A stretch of 64,000 nt of DNA from Fretibacterium fastidiosum (GCF_964642095.1 NZ_OZ209244.1:992001-1056000); one strand, 5' to 3'. Positions 53,577 to 62,491 are shown, counted from the first letter of the stretch. The notes: generated from the letters alone by a model not told the origin. Numbers and translations: made by a program.

Positions 53577-54542
53577 ATGGTGCGGATGCTGGTCAACACG
53601 CCCTACGACGACGTGTTCCGAACGCTTCTGAACGATTGTTCGAGCCTCATTATTCCTATAGTAAACGAAATCTTTCACGAGTCGTACTCCGGGGACGAGG
53701 CGGTGGAGTTCTACTCGAACGAGCACTTTATCAACGGTCAGGATGGCAAAGAGCGTGAGCGCATCACGGACTCGTGCTTCGGGATACGGGGCAGGTCGCT
53801 GAAGAAGTACCACATCGAGTGCCAGAGCACGTCGGACGACACGATGTTGGTCCGGATGTTCGAGTACGACGCGCAGATCGCGCTGGATGCGGGCGAGGTC
53901 AACGATGGTGTGTTGACGGTGCGTTTCCCCGCGTCTGCGATCCTGTACCTTCGGTGCCGCGCGACCACGCCGGACGTGCTGACGGTCCGCATCGAGCTGC
54001 CCGGCGGAAGGTCTGCGGCCTACGATATCCCGGCGATGAAGGCCCAGCGGTACACACCGGAGGAGATATTCTCCAAGGGGCTGTTGTTTCTCATCCCCTT
54101 CCGCATTTTTGCGCATGAGGGGCGATTTGGGAGGTACGAGAGGGACGAGGGGCTGTTGCGGGACTTTCTGTCGGAGTACGCGGGGATACGGGATCGGCTT
54201 GAAGGGCTGGCGGAGAGTGGGCAGTTGACGGAGTACGTGAAGCGGACGCTTGAGGAGATGTCGGGCAAGGTGTTGGAGCACATAGCCCGCGGACACGAAA
54301 AGGTGAGGGAAGGAGTGAAGTCCATCATGGGAGGCAGGGTGTTGGAGTACGAGGCGAAGACGATCCTGAGGGAGGGCATCGCTCTGGGCGAGGCCAGAGG
54401 GCTGGCCAGGGGCGAAGCGAAGGGTATCGCCTCGACGGCGCGGCGGATGTTGATGCGGGGTGTCCCGCTGGAGCAGGTCGTTGACTTCACCGGGCTGTCC
54501 CTCGGCGAGGTTGAGGCGCTGAGAGGCGAGTCCGGAAACTGA
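53577..54542 (+). CDS. Rpn-family PD-(D/E)XK nuclease (second)
   Basis: A 321-residue protein of the Rpn/PDDEXK nuclease group. The start region NTPYDDVFRTLLNDCSSLII and the core ERITDSCFGIRGRSLKKYHI-ECQS (D...E-x-Q) with DDTMLVRMFEYDAQIALD match. The C-terminus has a short basic Gly/Arg/Ala segment (LGEARGLARGEAKGIA) and a small helical end (PLEQVVDFTGLSLGEVEAL) like the copy at 29310, although the bodies are diverged. ATG 53577 or 53586 may be used. It lies 119 bases right of the CRISPR array and is followed by the same intergenic repeat element as the other Rpn gene, so it is more likely a mobile passenger than a CRISPR component. Confidence 0.82.
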   Translation: MVRMLVNTPYDDVFRTLLNDCSSLIIPIVNEIFHESYSGDEAVEFYSNEHFINGQDGKERERITDSCFGIRGRSLKKYHIECQSTSDDTMLVRMFEYDAQIALDAGEVNDGVLTVRFPASAILYLRCRATTPDVLTVRIELPGGRSAAYDIPAMKAQRYTPEEIFSKGLLFLIPFRIFAHEGRFGRYERDEGLLRDFLSEYAGIRDRLEGLAESGQLTEYVKRTLEEMSGKVLEHIARGHEKVREGVKSIMGGRVLEYEAKTILREGIALGEARGLARGEAKGIASTARRMLMRGVPLEQVVDFTGLSLGEVEALRGESGN

Positions 54543-54544
54543 AG

Positions 54545-54955
54545 CACCGACTTCAGAGGACAACCCCTCCGGTCCTTCGGACCACCTCCCCTTTCAGGAG
54601 AGGCTTTTGGCCCCCCTGCAAGGGGGGCTGTCCCGCAGGGACTGGGGGGTGTCGGGGAGGCAAACTTACGCAGTAGGTTTCACTGAAAACATTGGTCTGA
54701 CATCTCCCGCCAACGCCGAAAGACGACAATAAATTGTCCTCTTTCGGCACAGCCGACCGACCGGTCGCCGCAATCCTCCCGAAAGATCGGCTTGCGTGAG
54801 GCCGGTTGTCTGGCCGAGCTGCGGAAGTCCCCCGGACTTCCTTCGCCCTCAGCCGACCGACACGACGCCGACCGCCTGTCGGCGTCCGTAAGTCGTGTCG
54901 TCTGGCCGAACCCCTCCGCCCCTGCGGACTACCCCTCCTTTCAGGGGAGGCAAAG
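54545..54955. repeat. Intergenic repeat element, copy C (inverted relative to A and B)
   Basis: The reverse complement begins with CCTCCCCTGAAAGGAGG and contains one 92-bp unit of the kind tandemly repeated at 21029, then GCCTCACGCAAGCCGATCTT, and ends in GC-rich hairpins next to the Rpn stop. The stretch between 54660 and 54750 is diverged from copies A and B but keeps the TGTCAGAC segment. No protein is encoded between 54543 and 55085. Confidence 0.85.
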
Positions 54956-55085
54956 CAGCGGAAAAATTCAATGCTTACATTCTCCATTCACTAAAAGAAA
55001 ATCTATTAAGTATGAAGAGCAGTGAAAACGAGATTTTCGGCCAGCGCCGGAAGAGCTCACTCTATCTGTCTGTGGGGAGGTCGCC

Positions 55086-56246
55086 ATGAAAAAGAAAAAT
55101 GAAAAATATAAGATGTTCCCGATTGGTGGGGGGGATGAGATTGGAGCCAGTTGCTATGCCGTTCAGATGGGTGGGGAGCGGGTTCTTTTAGACGCCGGCA
55201 TCCGTTTTGGAGCTCCTTTCGGTTCCTTCCCCAGTCTGCTGGCGTTCCTGAAAAAATGGGATATGGACGGACTCTGGGAGCTCTCAGCCGTAATCATCAG
55301 CCATGCCCATTTAGATCACATGGGAGCGTTGCCGACCCTTCTTGATGAACTGGGAACGGTGCCGGTCTATTCATCGCCAGCGACCCTGGATTTGATGCGG
55401 ACATACTATGAAAATTTTGAGCAGCGTTCCCCGGCCTCTTCGGGGCGAAACATCGCTGTCCGCCTGGCGGCTACAGACCGCCTGATTCCCAAACCTTATG
55501 GAACTACCATTCAAACGAAGGAGCTTAACATCACTTTATTTCCGGCTGGGCATATCCCTGGAGCCGCCATGACCCTGCTGGAGGACGGCGAGCGGCGTGT
55601 CCTTTACACGGGGGACTTTTGTGATTTTGCCCAACATACAGTAGGAGCCGCGGAGTTTCCGCAGACGAAAGTGGATACTTTGATCTGTGAGTGTACCTGT
55701 GGATACCGCAATCGAAGCTCCGAGGGCAGGAACAACGTTGGCCTCATGCAGCGTCTGAATGCGCTCCTTGATGAGGGATCACTTGTTGAATGCCGCGTCA
55801 GAAGCATTGGACGAGCAGCAGAGCTGGCCGGTGTCCTTCGAGAGTGCGCCAACCGTGGAGAGATGCCGGATGTGGATATCTGGGTTGATCCGGATTGCGA
55901 AGCTGAGTGCCGTGTCTGCGAACGCTGGGGAAACCCTGTGTTTAAGGGCCGCGTCAAACTCTCGGATCGTATGCCCGTCAGGGGGATGCGTGGGGTCCGC
56001 ATTCACGCTAGTCCGGCTTCCTGTGGGGGAAGAAGAGTGGAGGACAGAGAATTGGGTCTTTTCAACCATGCAGGTTGTTCCGGCATCCTCAATTTGATCG
56101 CACACGTCAGGCCAACGAAGGTTATCCTCGTCCACGGCAGCCCCTTGACAGGAGGCGTGCGCAATATTGTCGAGGAGGCGCGGGAACGTTTTGGAACGTG
56201 TGTCGAGGTGGCTCACAGCAAAAATGGTCAGGAGATGTTTGTCTGA
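55086..56246 (+). CDS. RNase-type metallo-beta-lactamase-fold hydrolase
   Basis: A 386-residue protein of the RNA-processing MBL group (RNase J/CPSF/beta-CASP type). Motifs in order: GGGDEIGASCYAVQMGGERV and LLDAGIRFG, the zinc motif ISHAHLDHMGALPTL, FPAGHIPGAAMTLLEDGERR and VLYTGDFCDFA, DTLICECTCGYRNR, and the C-terminal KVILVHGSPLTGG carrying the late His. The inserted cap domain is shorter and more divergent than in RNase J. ATG 55086 has GGGAGG six bases upstream. It heads a plus-strand series MBL, GrpE-like, DnaK-like, cas2, RT, cas1 with short gaps, so it may process RNA in the same pathway. Confidence 0.85.
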   Translation: MKKKNEKYKMFPIGGGDEIGASCYAVQMGGERVLLDAGIRFGAPFGSFPSLLAFLKKWDMDGLWELSAVIISHAHLDHMGALPTLLDELGTVPVYSSPATLDLMRTYYENFEQRSPASSGRNIAVRLAATDRLIPKPYGTTIQTKELNITLFPAGHIPGAAMTLLEDGERRVLYTGDFCDFAQHTVGAAEFPQTKVDTLICECTCGYRNRSSEGRNNVGLMQRLNALLDEGSLVECRVRSIGRAAELAGVLRECANRGEMPDVDIWVDPDCEAECRVCERWGNPVFKGRVKLSDRMPVRGMRGVRIHASPASCGGRRVEDRELGLFNHAGCSGILNLIAHVRPTKVILVHGSPLTGGVRNIVEEARERFGTCVEVAHSKNGQEMFV

Positions 56247-56267
56247 GTGCGGAGGGTTGAAACGATT

Positions 56268-57356
56268 ATGGAAAAGAACGAAATGAAGAGTGCGCCAATG
56301 GAACGTCTCGCCTATGTTATCGAGAGAACCATTGCCTCGCGAAAGCGCATGACAAAAGCTTTCCTGCTACAGAGGAGCCAGGATGACCTTGACACTGTCG
56401 AACGCCTGCTGGCCTGTTCCGGTAAAACGGAGGAGGAGTTCAAACGAGTGCTCTGTCCCAAAGAGAGAAAATCTCTGAACTCTGTTCGGATTGTTACAAG
56501 GAGACTTCGTTTGCAAAATTTTGATGCGTTGAGGCACTGGGCTTCGCGAACTCGTTGGTGTGCACGAAATCTGGCGTTCTGGGTCCGCGATCGTCATATC
56601 GACCCTGGGAGATTGGCTCGGCTTACCGCATTGGCCGATGCGAACAGTTTTGAGCAGATCGCCGTGCTGGTGGCGTTCCTTGAGGTTTGTCAGGACTTCC
56701 CCTGCCGTACGCTCATGTACGAACTGCTCCGCATTGCCTCTCCTGGAAACCTGAAGGAGCTTGTTCAGTCCTTACTGACAACGCCTCAGGCCCTCGTGGT
56801 TCACGAAGAGGACCAAAGTGGTGCTGAGGATATGGCGGAATTGCAGGAGCACGGCGACAAGATCGAGATCCTTACAGGGCAAATCAAAGACCTGAAAAGT
56901 GCCCTGGAATGCGCGCAGATTCAAATCTGTTCCTATGAAAAGAGGATGGATAGCCTCCAAAAGAAGCTTGCCGATAACGTTTGGTTCGATGCCTTGTCTC
57001 AGATGAATTCCCCCGCCATGGGCATGCTCCTTGACCAGTTTGCCGCGTCGGAGGAAAACCTCCGTAAACTTCGGAGTAAGGGTGTCGAGATACCGAGGGA
57101 GATCGAATCAATTCCGGCCTGTATACGCATGTTTATACGTGCGATTGAGGCCTTGGGCGTTGTACCGATTAAGAAACCTGGCGCGATACTGAACATCACC
57201 CTAACTGAGTCCGAGTCTTACGAGTACAGTGGTTCCGATTTTGTGGACAGCGCAGAGCGAAAGGTCGTACAGGTTGTGACACCAGGCTGGATTTACGGAG
57301 ATAGAATCATTTCTCTCCCTCGTGTGGTGGAGCAGCTTGCCTCTTCCCAAAACTGA
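56268..57356 (+). CDS. Coiled-coil protein with GrpE-like C-terminal domain
   Basis: A ~362-residue protein starting at ATG 56268. Residues ~195-245 form a coiled coil (KIEILTGQIKDLKSALECAQ, YEKRMDSLQKKLADN). The last ~100 residues follow the GrpE pattern: a helix pair (MFIRAIEALGVVPIKKPGAI), a short strand with an acidic-His/Tyr-like segment (ESYEYSGSD) and the closing strands KVVQVVTPGWIYGDRIISLP. In GrpE the coiled coil dimerises and the beta domain opens the DnaK nucleotide cleft. The next gene is DnaK-like, which strengthens the assignment. The N-terminal ~190 residues are helical and unknown. The GrpE similarity is by pattern, not by alignment. Confidence 0.6.
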   Translation: MEKNEMKSAPMERLAYVIERTIASRKRMTKAFLLQRSQDDLDTVERLLACSGKTEEEFKRVLCPKERKSLNSVRIVTRRLRLQNFDALRHWASRTRWCARNLAFWVRDRHIDPGRLARLTALADANSFEQIAVLVAFLEVCQDFPCRTLMYELLRIASPGNLKELVQSLLTTPQALVVHEEDQSGAEDMAELQEHGDKIEILTGQIKDLKSALECAQIQICSYEKRMDSLQKKLADNVWFDALSQMNSPAMGMLLDQFAASEENLRKLRSKGVEIPREIESIPACIRMFIRAIEALGVVPIKKPGAILNITLTESESYEYSGSDFVDSAERKVVQVVTPGWIYGDRIISLPRVVEQLASSQN

Positions 57357-57434
57357 CCGGCAAAAGCATTTCTGCAGCGTTTGTTGCCTGTTGTATCCCA
57401 TATCTTGTGCGTATCAAGCAGGGAGGAGAAAAAC

Positions 57435-57734
57435 ATGACGGTACAGACGAACAATTTTTATCTCGGCATCGACCTTGGCACGACGAATTCCGTGCTTGCA
57501 TGGGGACGTGTGGACGCCCGAAGCGGACGGGTCATTCCCATGGTTGCCGAGCTTCGATCGATGTCCGCCGGACAGGGGATGGTAAAGCAGGCGCTTTTGC
57601 CTTCCTGCGTGTACTATAAGAGAGGGAGTGAACAGCCCATTGTCGGCGGCTATGCGCGAACGATGATCGGACGCCAGAGCAGCCGGGTGATAAAGTCCGT
57701 AAAGAGCGCAATGGGGTCCGGAAAAAATACGTGA
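57435..57734 (+). CDS. DnaK-like Hsp70, N-terminal part up to frameshift
   Basis: ATG 57435 has GGAGGAG upstream and starts NNFYLGIDLGTTNSVLAWGR, the phosphate-1 motif of Hsp70, followed by LPSCVYYKRGSEQPIVGGYA and VIKSVKSAMGSGK. The frame then ends at TGA 57732-57734. The expected continuation of the Hsp70 fold is in the -1 frame and begins at the same place. The switch point, A-AAA-AAT at 57722-57728 in the reading phase of this gene, is a canonical -1 slippery heptamer. Confidence 0.85.
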   Translation: MTVQTNNFYLGIDLGTTNSVLAWGRVDARSGRVIPMVAELRSMSAGQGMVKQALLPSCVYYKRGSEQPIVGGYARTMIGRQSSRVIKSVKSAMGSGKNT

Positions 57735-60109
57735 TCGACGAACAGGAACTGAGCCCTTCATGTATATCGGCTGCAATCCTCAGGCAGATTGCATCTGCTT
57801 CACAGGAGTTGTTTGGCTTTATCCCGGACGATGTTGTCATCACGGTTCCTGCCTCTTTTGACAGCGATCAACGTTCCGATACGATTGAGGCCGCGCGTCT
57901 TGCCGGGTTCAAGGTGACAAACGAGGATGGATCGCCTCGAAACATTCTCATGGATGAACCAAGGGCCGCGCTCTGCGATTTTATCAATCGTCAGGAACGT
58001 GGCGAGATTCCCGAAACGCTGATAGACTTTTCCTCGCCACAGAATGTGCTTGTCTTTGACCTTGGAGGCGGTACGCTTGACGTGTCCTTCCACCAAGTTA
58101 GACGTTCCGATGGAGGAAACGGAAACGTTGAGGTAAAGGACTATGCCATTTCACGTTATACGCAGCTTGGAGGAGATAATTTCGATCAGCTGCTTCAGGA
58201 GTTCTTTATCGAAAAGTTTTCGGACAAGCTGGATATCAGCTGTTTGGACGAATTCACGTCTTGCCTGGTTCGCAATAATTTTCTTGATGAGGCCGAAAGG
58301 GCGAAAATTGAGCTCAACGCGATGGTGGAGAATCGGCGTCTTCAGGGACAAAGTGGCACCAGCGGTCTTGTTCATGAAATTCTCCGTCCAAACATCTTTG
58401 AAAGCCATCTCTTCGAGTATGATTTGTCGATTGAAGAGTACCGCAGCGTCATCAGGCCCCTCCTGGCCCCTGAGCTGTCGATGGAGTCTCTCGAACGGTT
58501 TGACTGCCTGGGAACTCAATCGTACAACATCATCTACCCTATCCTCGACGTCCTCAACAAGGCCCGCATGAAGCTGGGGCATCTGCCTCATGTCGATGCG
58601 GTTCTGCTCAACGGTGGCATGTCGAAGCTTTTTGCCGTCCGTGAGCGCTTGGAGGAATTCTTTGGTTTCGCTCCCCTCGAAGTTGGAGACCCCGACAAAT
58701 CCGTCGCACGCGGTGCCGTTGTTCATCACCATGCCCTGCATAAGGGAGCACGCCCCGTGCGTATTCAGAACGAAAATTTAGGCATAGCCCTCAAGGGAGG
58801 ACATCTTCTCAACCTTGTCCGGGCCGGCGCTCCTCTGCCGTACAGCACCGGAGTCATCGATATGGCTACGACGGAAGAGCAGGCGATGACGCTCGACCTG
58901 CCGTTTTACGTTGGCTCGAGAGACGACATTCAGCCGCCCAACCGCCGCATGGCTACGCGGCGCGTCCGGTTCGACAGACCGCTGCCCAGGGATACTCCCG
59001 TTCAAATCCGGGCGACGGTAGACGAGGCCGGTATCGTGAGCCTCGAAGGTTGGGGACGCGATGCGCCTGACGTGCGGTTTTCTGTGCTTGCCGTTTCGGG
59101 GGAGATCGAACGCGAACCCGTTTTCCGCATCCAGACCAATCCCTCCGTCAGCCTTCCGAAGTCCTGGCGAAGGCGCCCCAAATTGGGTGTTCGCACCGAT
59201 AAGATCGTGGATATGCACGCTCTCATCAAACGCTATGAGAAGGTGGGAGCGCGCAACAGCTGTATCGACGCCTGTACCACGAAAAAATTGAAGGAGATTG
59301 AGCGCTCGATTGCCGAGGCTGCGAATTGCGACCAGGCTCTTTTACCTCTGATTAGAATTGTCAAATGGAACTCGCGCCTTTCTGTACGCGCCGTTCGCCT
59401 GATGGGGCGCATTGTCGGGCACTGTTCCAGGGAGGAGGCCGCCGTCGGTCTTCAGGCGCTTGAGAAGATATGTTCCGTAGGCATGCTCAAAACGCTGTAC
59501 GGCTGTTCGTGGAACATCGGAAGAGCCCAAGACATCGTGCATGCCGCCATCGTGGCCCTGGGAAAATTGTCTTTGCCTTCTCATGAAAAGCTTTTCCTGG
59601 ATATGATGCACCATAGACACTTGATCCCGGGGTATTACGTACCGGCCTTGTGTTGTTCTCTGGGGCGCACCGGAAACTCGGAGGAGGCCGTCAGGGCCGT
59701 TGCCGATTTTATGGGAGGAAGTGACGGTGAGAGGATCGCCGCCTACTGGGCCCTTGGCCATATCGGCAGCCGCGAGAAGAAAAATCCACTTCCCATCTCG
59801 TGCTTCGAGGATGTTCTGCCAAAGATGTTCCGGCATCTGCATGTCGAGCCTCATGGGGACGTGGCACGTAACGGCGTTTACGCTATTGGGGAGATTTGTG
59901 ACAGGCGCGGTCTGGGTTCTTCCGACCGGATAAGCGAGCATTGGTCCAGTTTTATCACCCCCCTGCTCAATAGCCTGGGAAAGCGCAAATTCCGCGTTGG
60001 CGGAAGGGATGTTGCGCGTTGGGTGAAGATTGCGGAGGCCATGCTCCGCGGTTCCGATCTGGATGCCGGACAGAAGGAGCACTTGCTCAAATTGCGTGTA
60101 GAAGGATAA
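57731..60109 (+). CDS. DnaK-like Hsp70 with C-terminal helical repeats, main part
   Basis: Continues the Hsp70 begun at 57435; joined, the protein would be about 891 residues. It contains FIPDDVVITVPASFDSDQRS, the phosphate-2 motif NVLVFDLGGGTLDVSFHQV, GGDNFDQLLQEFF and HVDAVLLNGGMSKLFAVRE, the adenosine motif, then a beta-rich segment like a reduced substrate-binding domain (FDRPLPRDTPVQIRATVDEA). The last ~300 residues are helical repeats resembling HEAT units (AAYWALGHIGSREKKN; ARNGVYAIGEICDRRGLG). The frame opens at GTG 57731, without a ribosome binding site. It follows a GrpE-like gene and precedes cas2 by 42 bases. Hsp70 proteins with this tail are not housekeeping DnaK. Confidence 0.85.
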   Translation: MIDEQELSPSCISAAILRQIASASQELFGFIPDDVVITVPASFDSDQRSDTIEAARLAGFKVTNEDGSPRNILMDEPRAALCDFINRQERGEIPETLIDFSSPQNVLVFDLGGGTLDVSFHQVRRSDGGNGNVEVKDYAISRYTQLGGDNFDQLLQEFFIEKFSDKLDISCLDEFTSCLVRNNFLDEAERAKIELNAMVENRRLQGQSGTSGLVHEILRPNIFESHLFEYDLSIEEYRSVIRPLLAPELSMESLERFDCLGTQSYNIIYPILDVLNKARMKLGHLPHVDAVLLNGGMSKLFAVRERLEEFFGFAPLEVGDPDKSVARGAVVHHHALHKGARPVRIQNENLGIALKGGHLLNLVRAGAPLPYSTGVIDMATTEEQAMTLDLPFYVGSRDDIQPPNRRMATRRVRFDRPLPRDTPVQIRATVDEAGIVSLEGWGRDAPDVRFSVLAVSGEIEREPVFRIQTNPSVSLPKSWRRRPKLGVRTDKIVDMHALIKRYEKVGARNSCIDACTTKKLKEIERSIAEAANCDQALLPLIRIVKWNSRLSVRAVRLMGRIVGHCSREEAAVGLQALEKICSVGMLKTLYGCSWNIGRAQDIVHAAIVALGKLSLPSHEKLFLDMMHHRHLIPGYYVPALCCSLGRTGNSEEAVRAVADFMGGSDGERIAAYWALGHIGSREKKNPLPISCFEDVLPKMFRHLHVEPHGDVARNGVYAIGEICDRRGLGSSDRISEHWSSFITPLLNSLGKRKFRVGGRDVARWVKIAEAMLRGSDLDAGQKEHLLKLRVEG

Positions 60110-60151
60110 ATCGGGTGGACCTGTCGAACCGGACGTAAAGGAGGGAAAAAC

Positions 60152-60439
60152 ATGCCTGGAATCGTCCATGTCCTGGCCTACGACATTCACGATGATCGCA
60201 GGCGTAGGCGTATGGCCAAGCTGATGGAGGGGAGAGCGACCCGTGTTCAGGAAAGCGTTTTCGAGACCTGTCAGACCAAAAAACAGGTTATGGAACTGAT
60301 TCGGGACAGTCTGCCGTTCCTGAACCCTTCGGAAGGGGATTCCCTGCGCGCATATCGCGTCTGTGCGGACTGTATGCGCCACTTCCAAACGGTCGGAGGA
60401 GAGCGGATCGACTGGGAATCGGCTTTGATCCTGCATTGA
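60152..60439 (+). CDS. cas2: CRISPR-associated Cas2
   Basis: A 95-residue protein. The first strand HVLAYDIHDDRRRRRMAKLM gives the Cas2 Asp residues and basic helix, followed by TRVQESVFETCQTKKQVMEL and YRVCADC. Cas2 dimers bridge Cas1 dimers in the spacer-integration complex. ATG 60152 has AAAGGAGGG upstream. The order cas2-RT-cas1 within 2.4 kb shows an adaptation module. Confidence 0.93.
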   Translation: MPGIVHVLAYDIHDDRRRRRMAKLMEGRATRVQESVFETCQTKKQVMELIRDSLPFLNPSEGDSLRAYRVCADCMRHFQTVGGERIDWESALILH

Positions 60440-60467
60440 TAGGGGAATCGAAAAGGAGAGGGACAAG

Positions 60468-61484
60468 ATGAGCCTTTACGCCCAATTGTGCTGTCCGGAA
60501 TTTCTTTTGCAGGCGTGGAAGAGGGTGGAATGCAGGAAGGGTATGGCCGGTACGGATGGACAGACCATTGATGCATTCCGCCGAGACCGGGACCGGAACG
60601 TCACGAGGATTTCGGATTCGCTGAAAAACGGGACTTATGCTCCATCCCCCCTCCGGGGTGTGAAAATCTCCAAGAATGGGGGCGGGTTTCGCAGACTCGG
60701 TGTCCCCACCGTCAAGGACAGGATCGTTTTCCAGGGGGCGAATCGTCTGCTTGCGGATGTATGGGACCCACTTTTTGCGCCGCTCAGCTTTGCCTACCGG
60801 TCCGGGCGCAGCATCGCCGACGCCATCGACGCCGTCATCGAACGCATCCGTAAGGGCAGGGTGTGGTTTGTAAAAGGCGACATCAAGGGGTGTTTTGACG
60901 AGCTCAGCTGGGATGTGCTCTCGGCGTGTCTTCATGACTGGCTGCCCGACGAGTCCCTGAGGCGCCTGGTCAATCAAGCCATTCGGGTTCCTGTGGTGGA
61001 AGGAGGGCAGATTCGCCCACGTCTTCGCGGGATACCGCAGGGTTCCCCCCTCTCCCCTCTGCTGGCAAACCTGTACCTTCACTCGTTCGATCTTCAGATG
61101 CTCCAACAGGGATTTCCGGTCATCCGGTACGCTGACGACTGGCTTCTTCTGGTGGGGAGCGAGCCGGAGGCTCAGGCGGCACTCCAGACCGCGCAGGGGA
61201 TTCTCTCCGTGCTGAATATCGCGATCAACGAGGAGAAAAGCGGCATTGGCAACCTGCGCTGCGAGTCCGTAGCGTTTTTGGGACATCGCATCGGCGCAGA
61301 AAGGATCGATGCCGATTCAAGCGGCTGGAAGCGATTCCTGAACGCCCTGAGGCAGCTCCAGGGGGCAAAAACTCCTTCGGAGCGGATTCAGGCTCGATCG
61401 GCGCTGTCGCATATCCGTTCCATGTACAGGAAAAGTGGCGCCATCCCCATGGAAGATGAGTCTATGGAAGAGGGCGAACGATGA
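60468..61484 (+). CDS. CRISPR-associated reverse transcriptase (stand-alone)
   Basis: A 338-residue reverse transcriptase of the group II-intron-related type. Motifs: GTDGQTIDAFRRDRDRN and RRLGVPTVKDRIVFQGA (RT1-2), FVKGDIKGCFDELSW with the first catalytic Asp (motif A), RGIPQGSPLSPLLANLYLHS (motif B), VIRYADDWLLLVGS with the catalytic YADD (motif C), and NEEKSGIGNL...FLGHRIGA (motifs D/E). There is no maturase, HNH or Cas1 domain. It overlaps cas1 by ATGA and lies 28 bases after cas2. RTs in cas1 operons allow spacers to be taken from RNA; here RT and Cas1 are separate chains. Confidence 0.93.
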   Translation: MSLYAQLCCPEFLLQAWKRVECRKGMAGTDGQTIDAFRRDRDRNVTRISDSLKNGTYAPSPLRGVKISKNGGGFRRLGVPTVKDRIVFQGANRLLADVWDPLFAPLSFAYRSGRSIADAIDAVIERIRKGRVWFVKGDIKGCFDELSWDVLSACLHDWLPDESLRRLVNQAIRVPVVEGGQIRPRLRGIPQGSPLSPLLANLYLHSFDLQMLQQGFPVIRYADDWLLLVGSEPEAQAALQTAQGILSVLNIAINEEKSGIGNLRCESVAFLGHRIGAERIDADSSGWKRFLNALRQLQGAKTPSERIQARSALSHIRSMYRKSGAIPMEDESMEEGER

Positions 61485-62491
61485 CACGGACGATTTACCT
61501 GACGCAGGATAACGGAGTATTGGGCAGAAATGGCGAGGGGTTTTCCTGGAGGAGGAGCAGGAAGGAGCCGCCGGAAAAGATACCCAATACCAACCTGGGC
61601 GATGTGGTCGTGGTGGGGAACGGGAGCATCACGACCCCCGCCCTGCACCTTCTCATGGACAGGAACATCCCGGTTCATTTCGTCAGTTCAGGAGGACGTT
61701 ACAAGGGAAGCCTGACGTCCGGCATGGGGCACGGGTACGAGCTCCGGCGTGCGCAGTACGATTCCGCGCTGTCGGAAGACCGGAGCCTGGATTTTGCCCG
61801 GTCCTTTGTTGTGGGAAAGGTACTCAATCAAAGGCAGACGTTGACTCGATTCATGTACCGCCGGCCCGGAGGGGGAGAGGTTTTTGAAGATGCGGCCAGG
61901 GAGCTCGCCATCCTGGCCCGCGAGGCGTCGGGGAGCAGCTGCCTGGAAGCCCTTCGAGGGACTGAGGGAAATGCCGCAAGAATCTATTTTTCTGTTCTCG
62001 GCAACGCCCTGATCGCTCCCTGGCGCTTCGATGGAAGGACGCGCCGCCCTCCGCGCGACCCCGTCAACGCCCTGCTCTCGTTCGCCTACACCCTCCTGCT
62101 GGGCCGGGTGACGACGGCCGTCGTGACGGTTGGACTGGACCCCTGCGTTGGATGGCTGCACCCTGCATACCGGGGACGTCCCTCGGCATCCCTGGACCTG
62201 ATGGAGGAGTTCCGTTCTGCGGTTGTCGACAGGCTGGTGATCTCCATCCTCAATCAGGGTTTTCTGTCCGAGAACCACTTCTCCGCCGGAGAAGGGGGCG
62301 GGGTGAGGATGGCGCAGAGCGCGAGAGAAAAACTGATGCGCCTGTTCAAGGAACGGCTGCGGACGGAAGTGGTAAACTCCAGCAACAACCACAGCAGCAG
62401 CTATGAGAACCACATTTTTGCCCAGGCTCAAAGTCTGGCCCGAAGTATTCGTGATGGAGACAGCTACCTGCCGTTCGTCCTTAAGCTCTGA
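61481..62491 (+). CDS. cas1: CRISPR-associated Cas1 integrase
   Basis: A 336-residue Cas1. The N-terminal beta domain TRTIYLTQDNGVLGRNGEGF and VVVVGNGSITTPALHLLMDR is followed by the helical catalytic domain: RGTEGNAARIYFSVLG with the first metal-binding Glu, VGLDPCVGWLHPAYRGRPSA with the His, and SLDLMEEFRSAVVDRLVIS with the acidic pair. It joins prespacers to the array with Cas2. It is translation-coupled to the RT gene. No Cas6 or RT fusion is attached. The nearest array is 8 kb to the left and is the likely substrate. Confidence 0.95.
   Translation: MTRTIYLTQDNGVLGRNGEGFSWRRSRKEPPEKIPNTNLGDVVVVGNGSITTPALHLLMDRNIPVHFVSSGGRYKGSLTSGMGHGYELRRAQYDSALSEDRSLDFARSFVVGKVLNQRQTLTRFMYRRPGGGEVFEDAARELAILAREASGSSCLEALRGTEGNAARIYFSVLGNALIAPWRFDGRTRRPPRDPVNALLSFAYTLLLGRVTTAVVTVGLDPCVGWLHPAYRGRPSASLDLMEEFRSAVVDRLVISILNQGFLSENHFSAGEGGGVRMAQSAREKLMRLFKERLRTEVVNSSNNHSSSYENHIFAQAQSLARSIRDGDSYLPFVLKL

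Noticed and set aside
53577..54542. The Rpn gene next to the array as a CRISPR effector
   Set aside because: A related gene with the same downstream repeat occurs far from the array at 29310, so it is better explained as a mobile passenger.
60468..61484. Group II intron maturase or retron reverse transcriptase
   Set aside because: It has no maturase X or HNH domain, no intron RNA or retron-type repeat is visible around it, and its stop codon overlaps cas1 directly after cas2.
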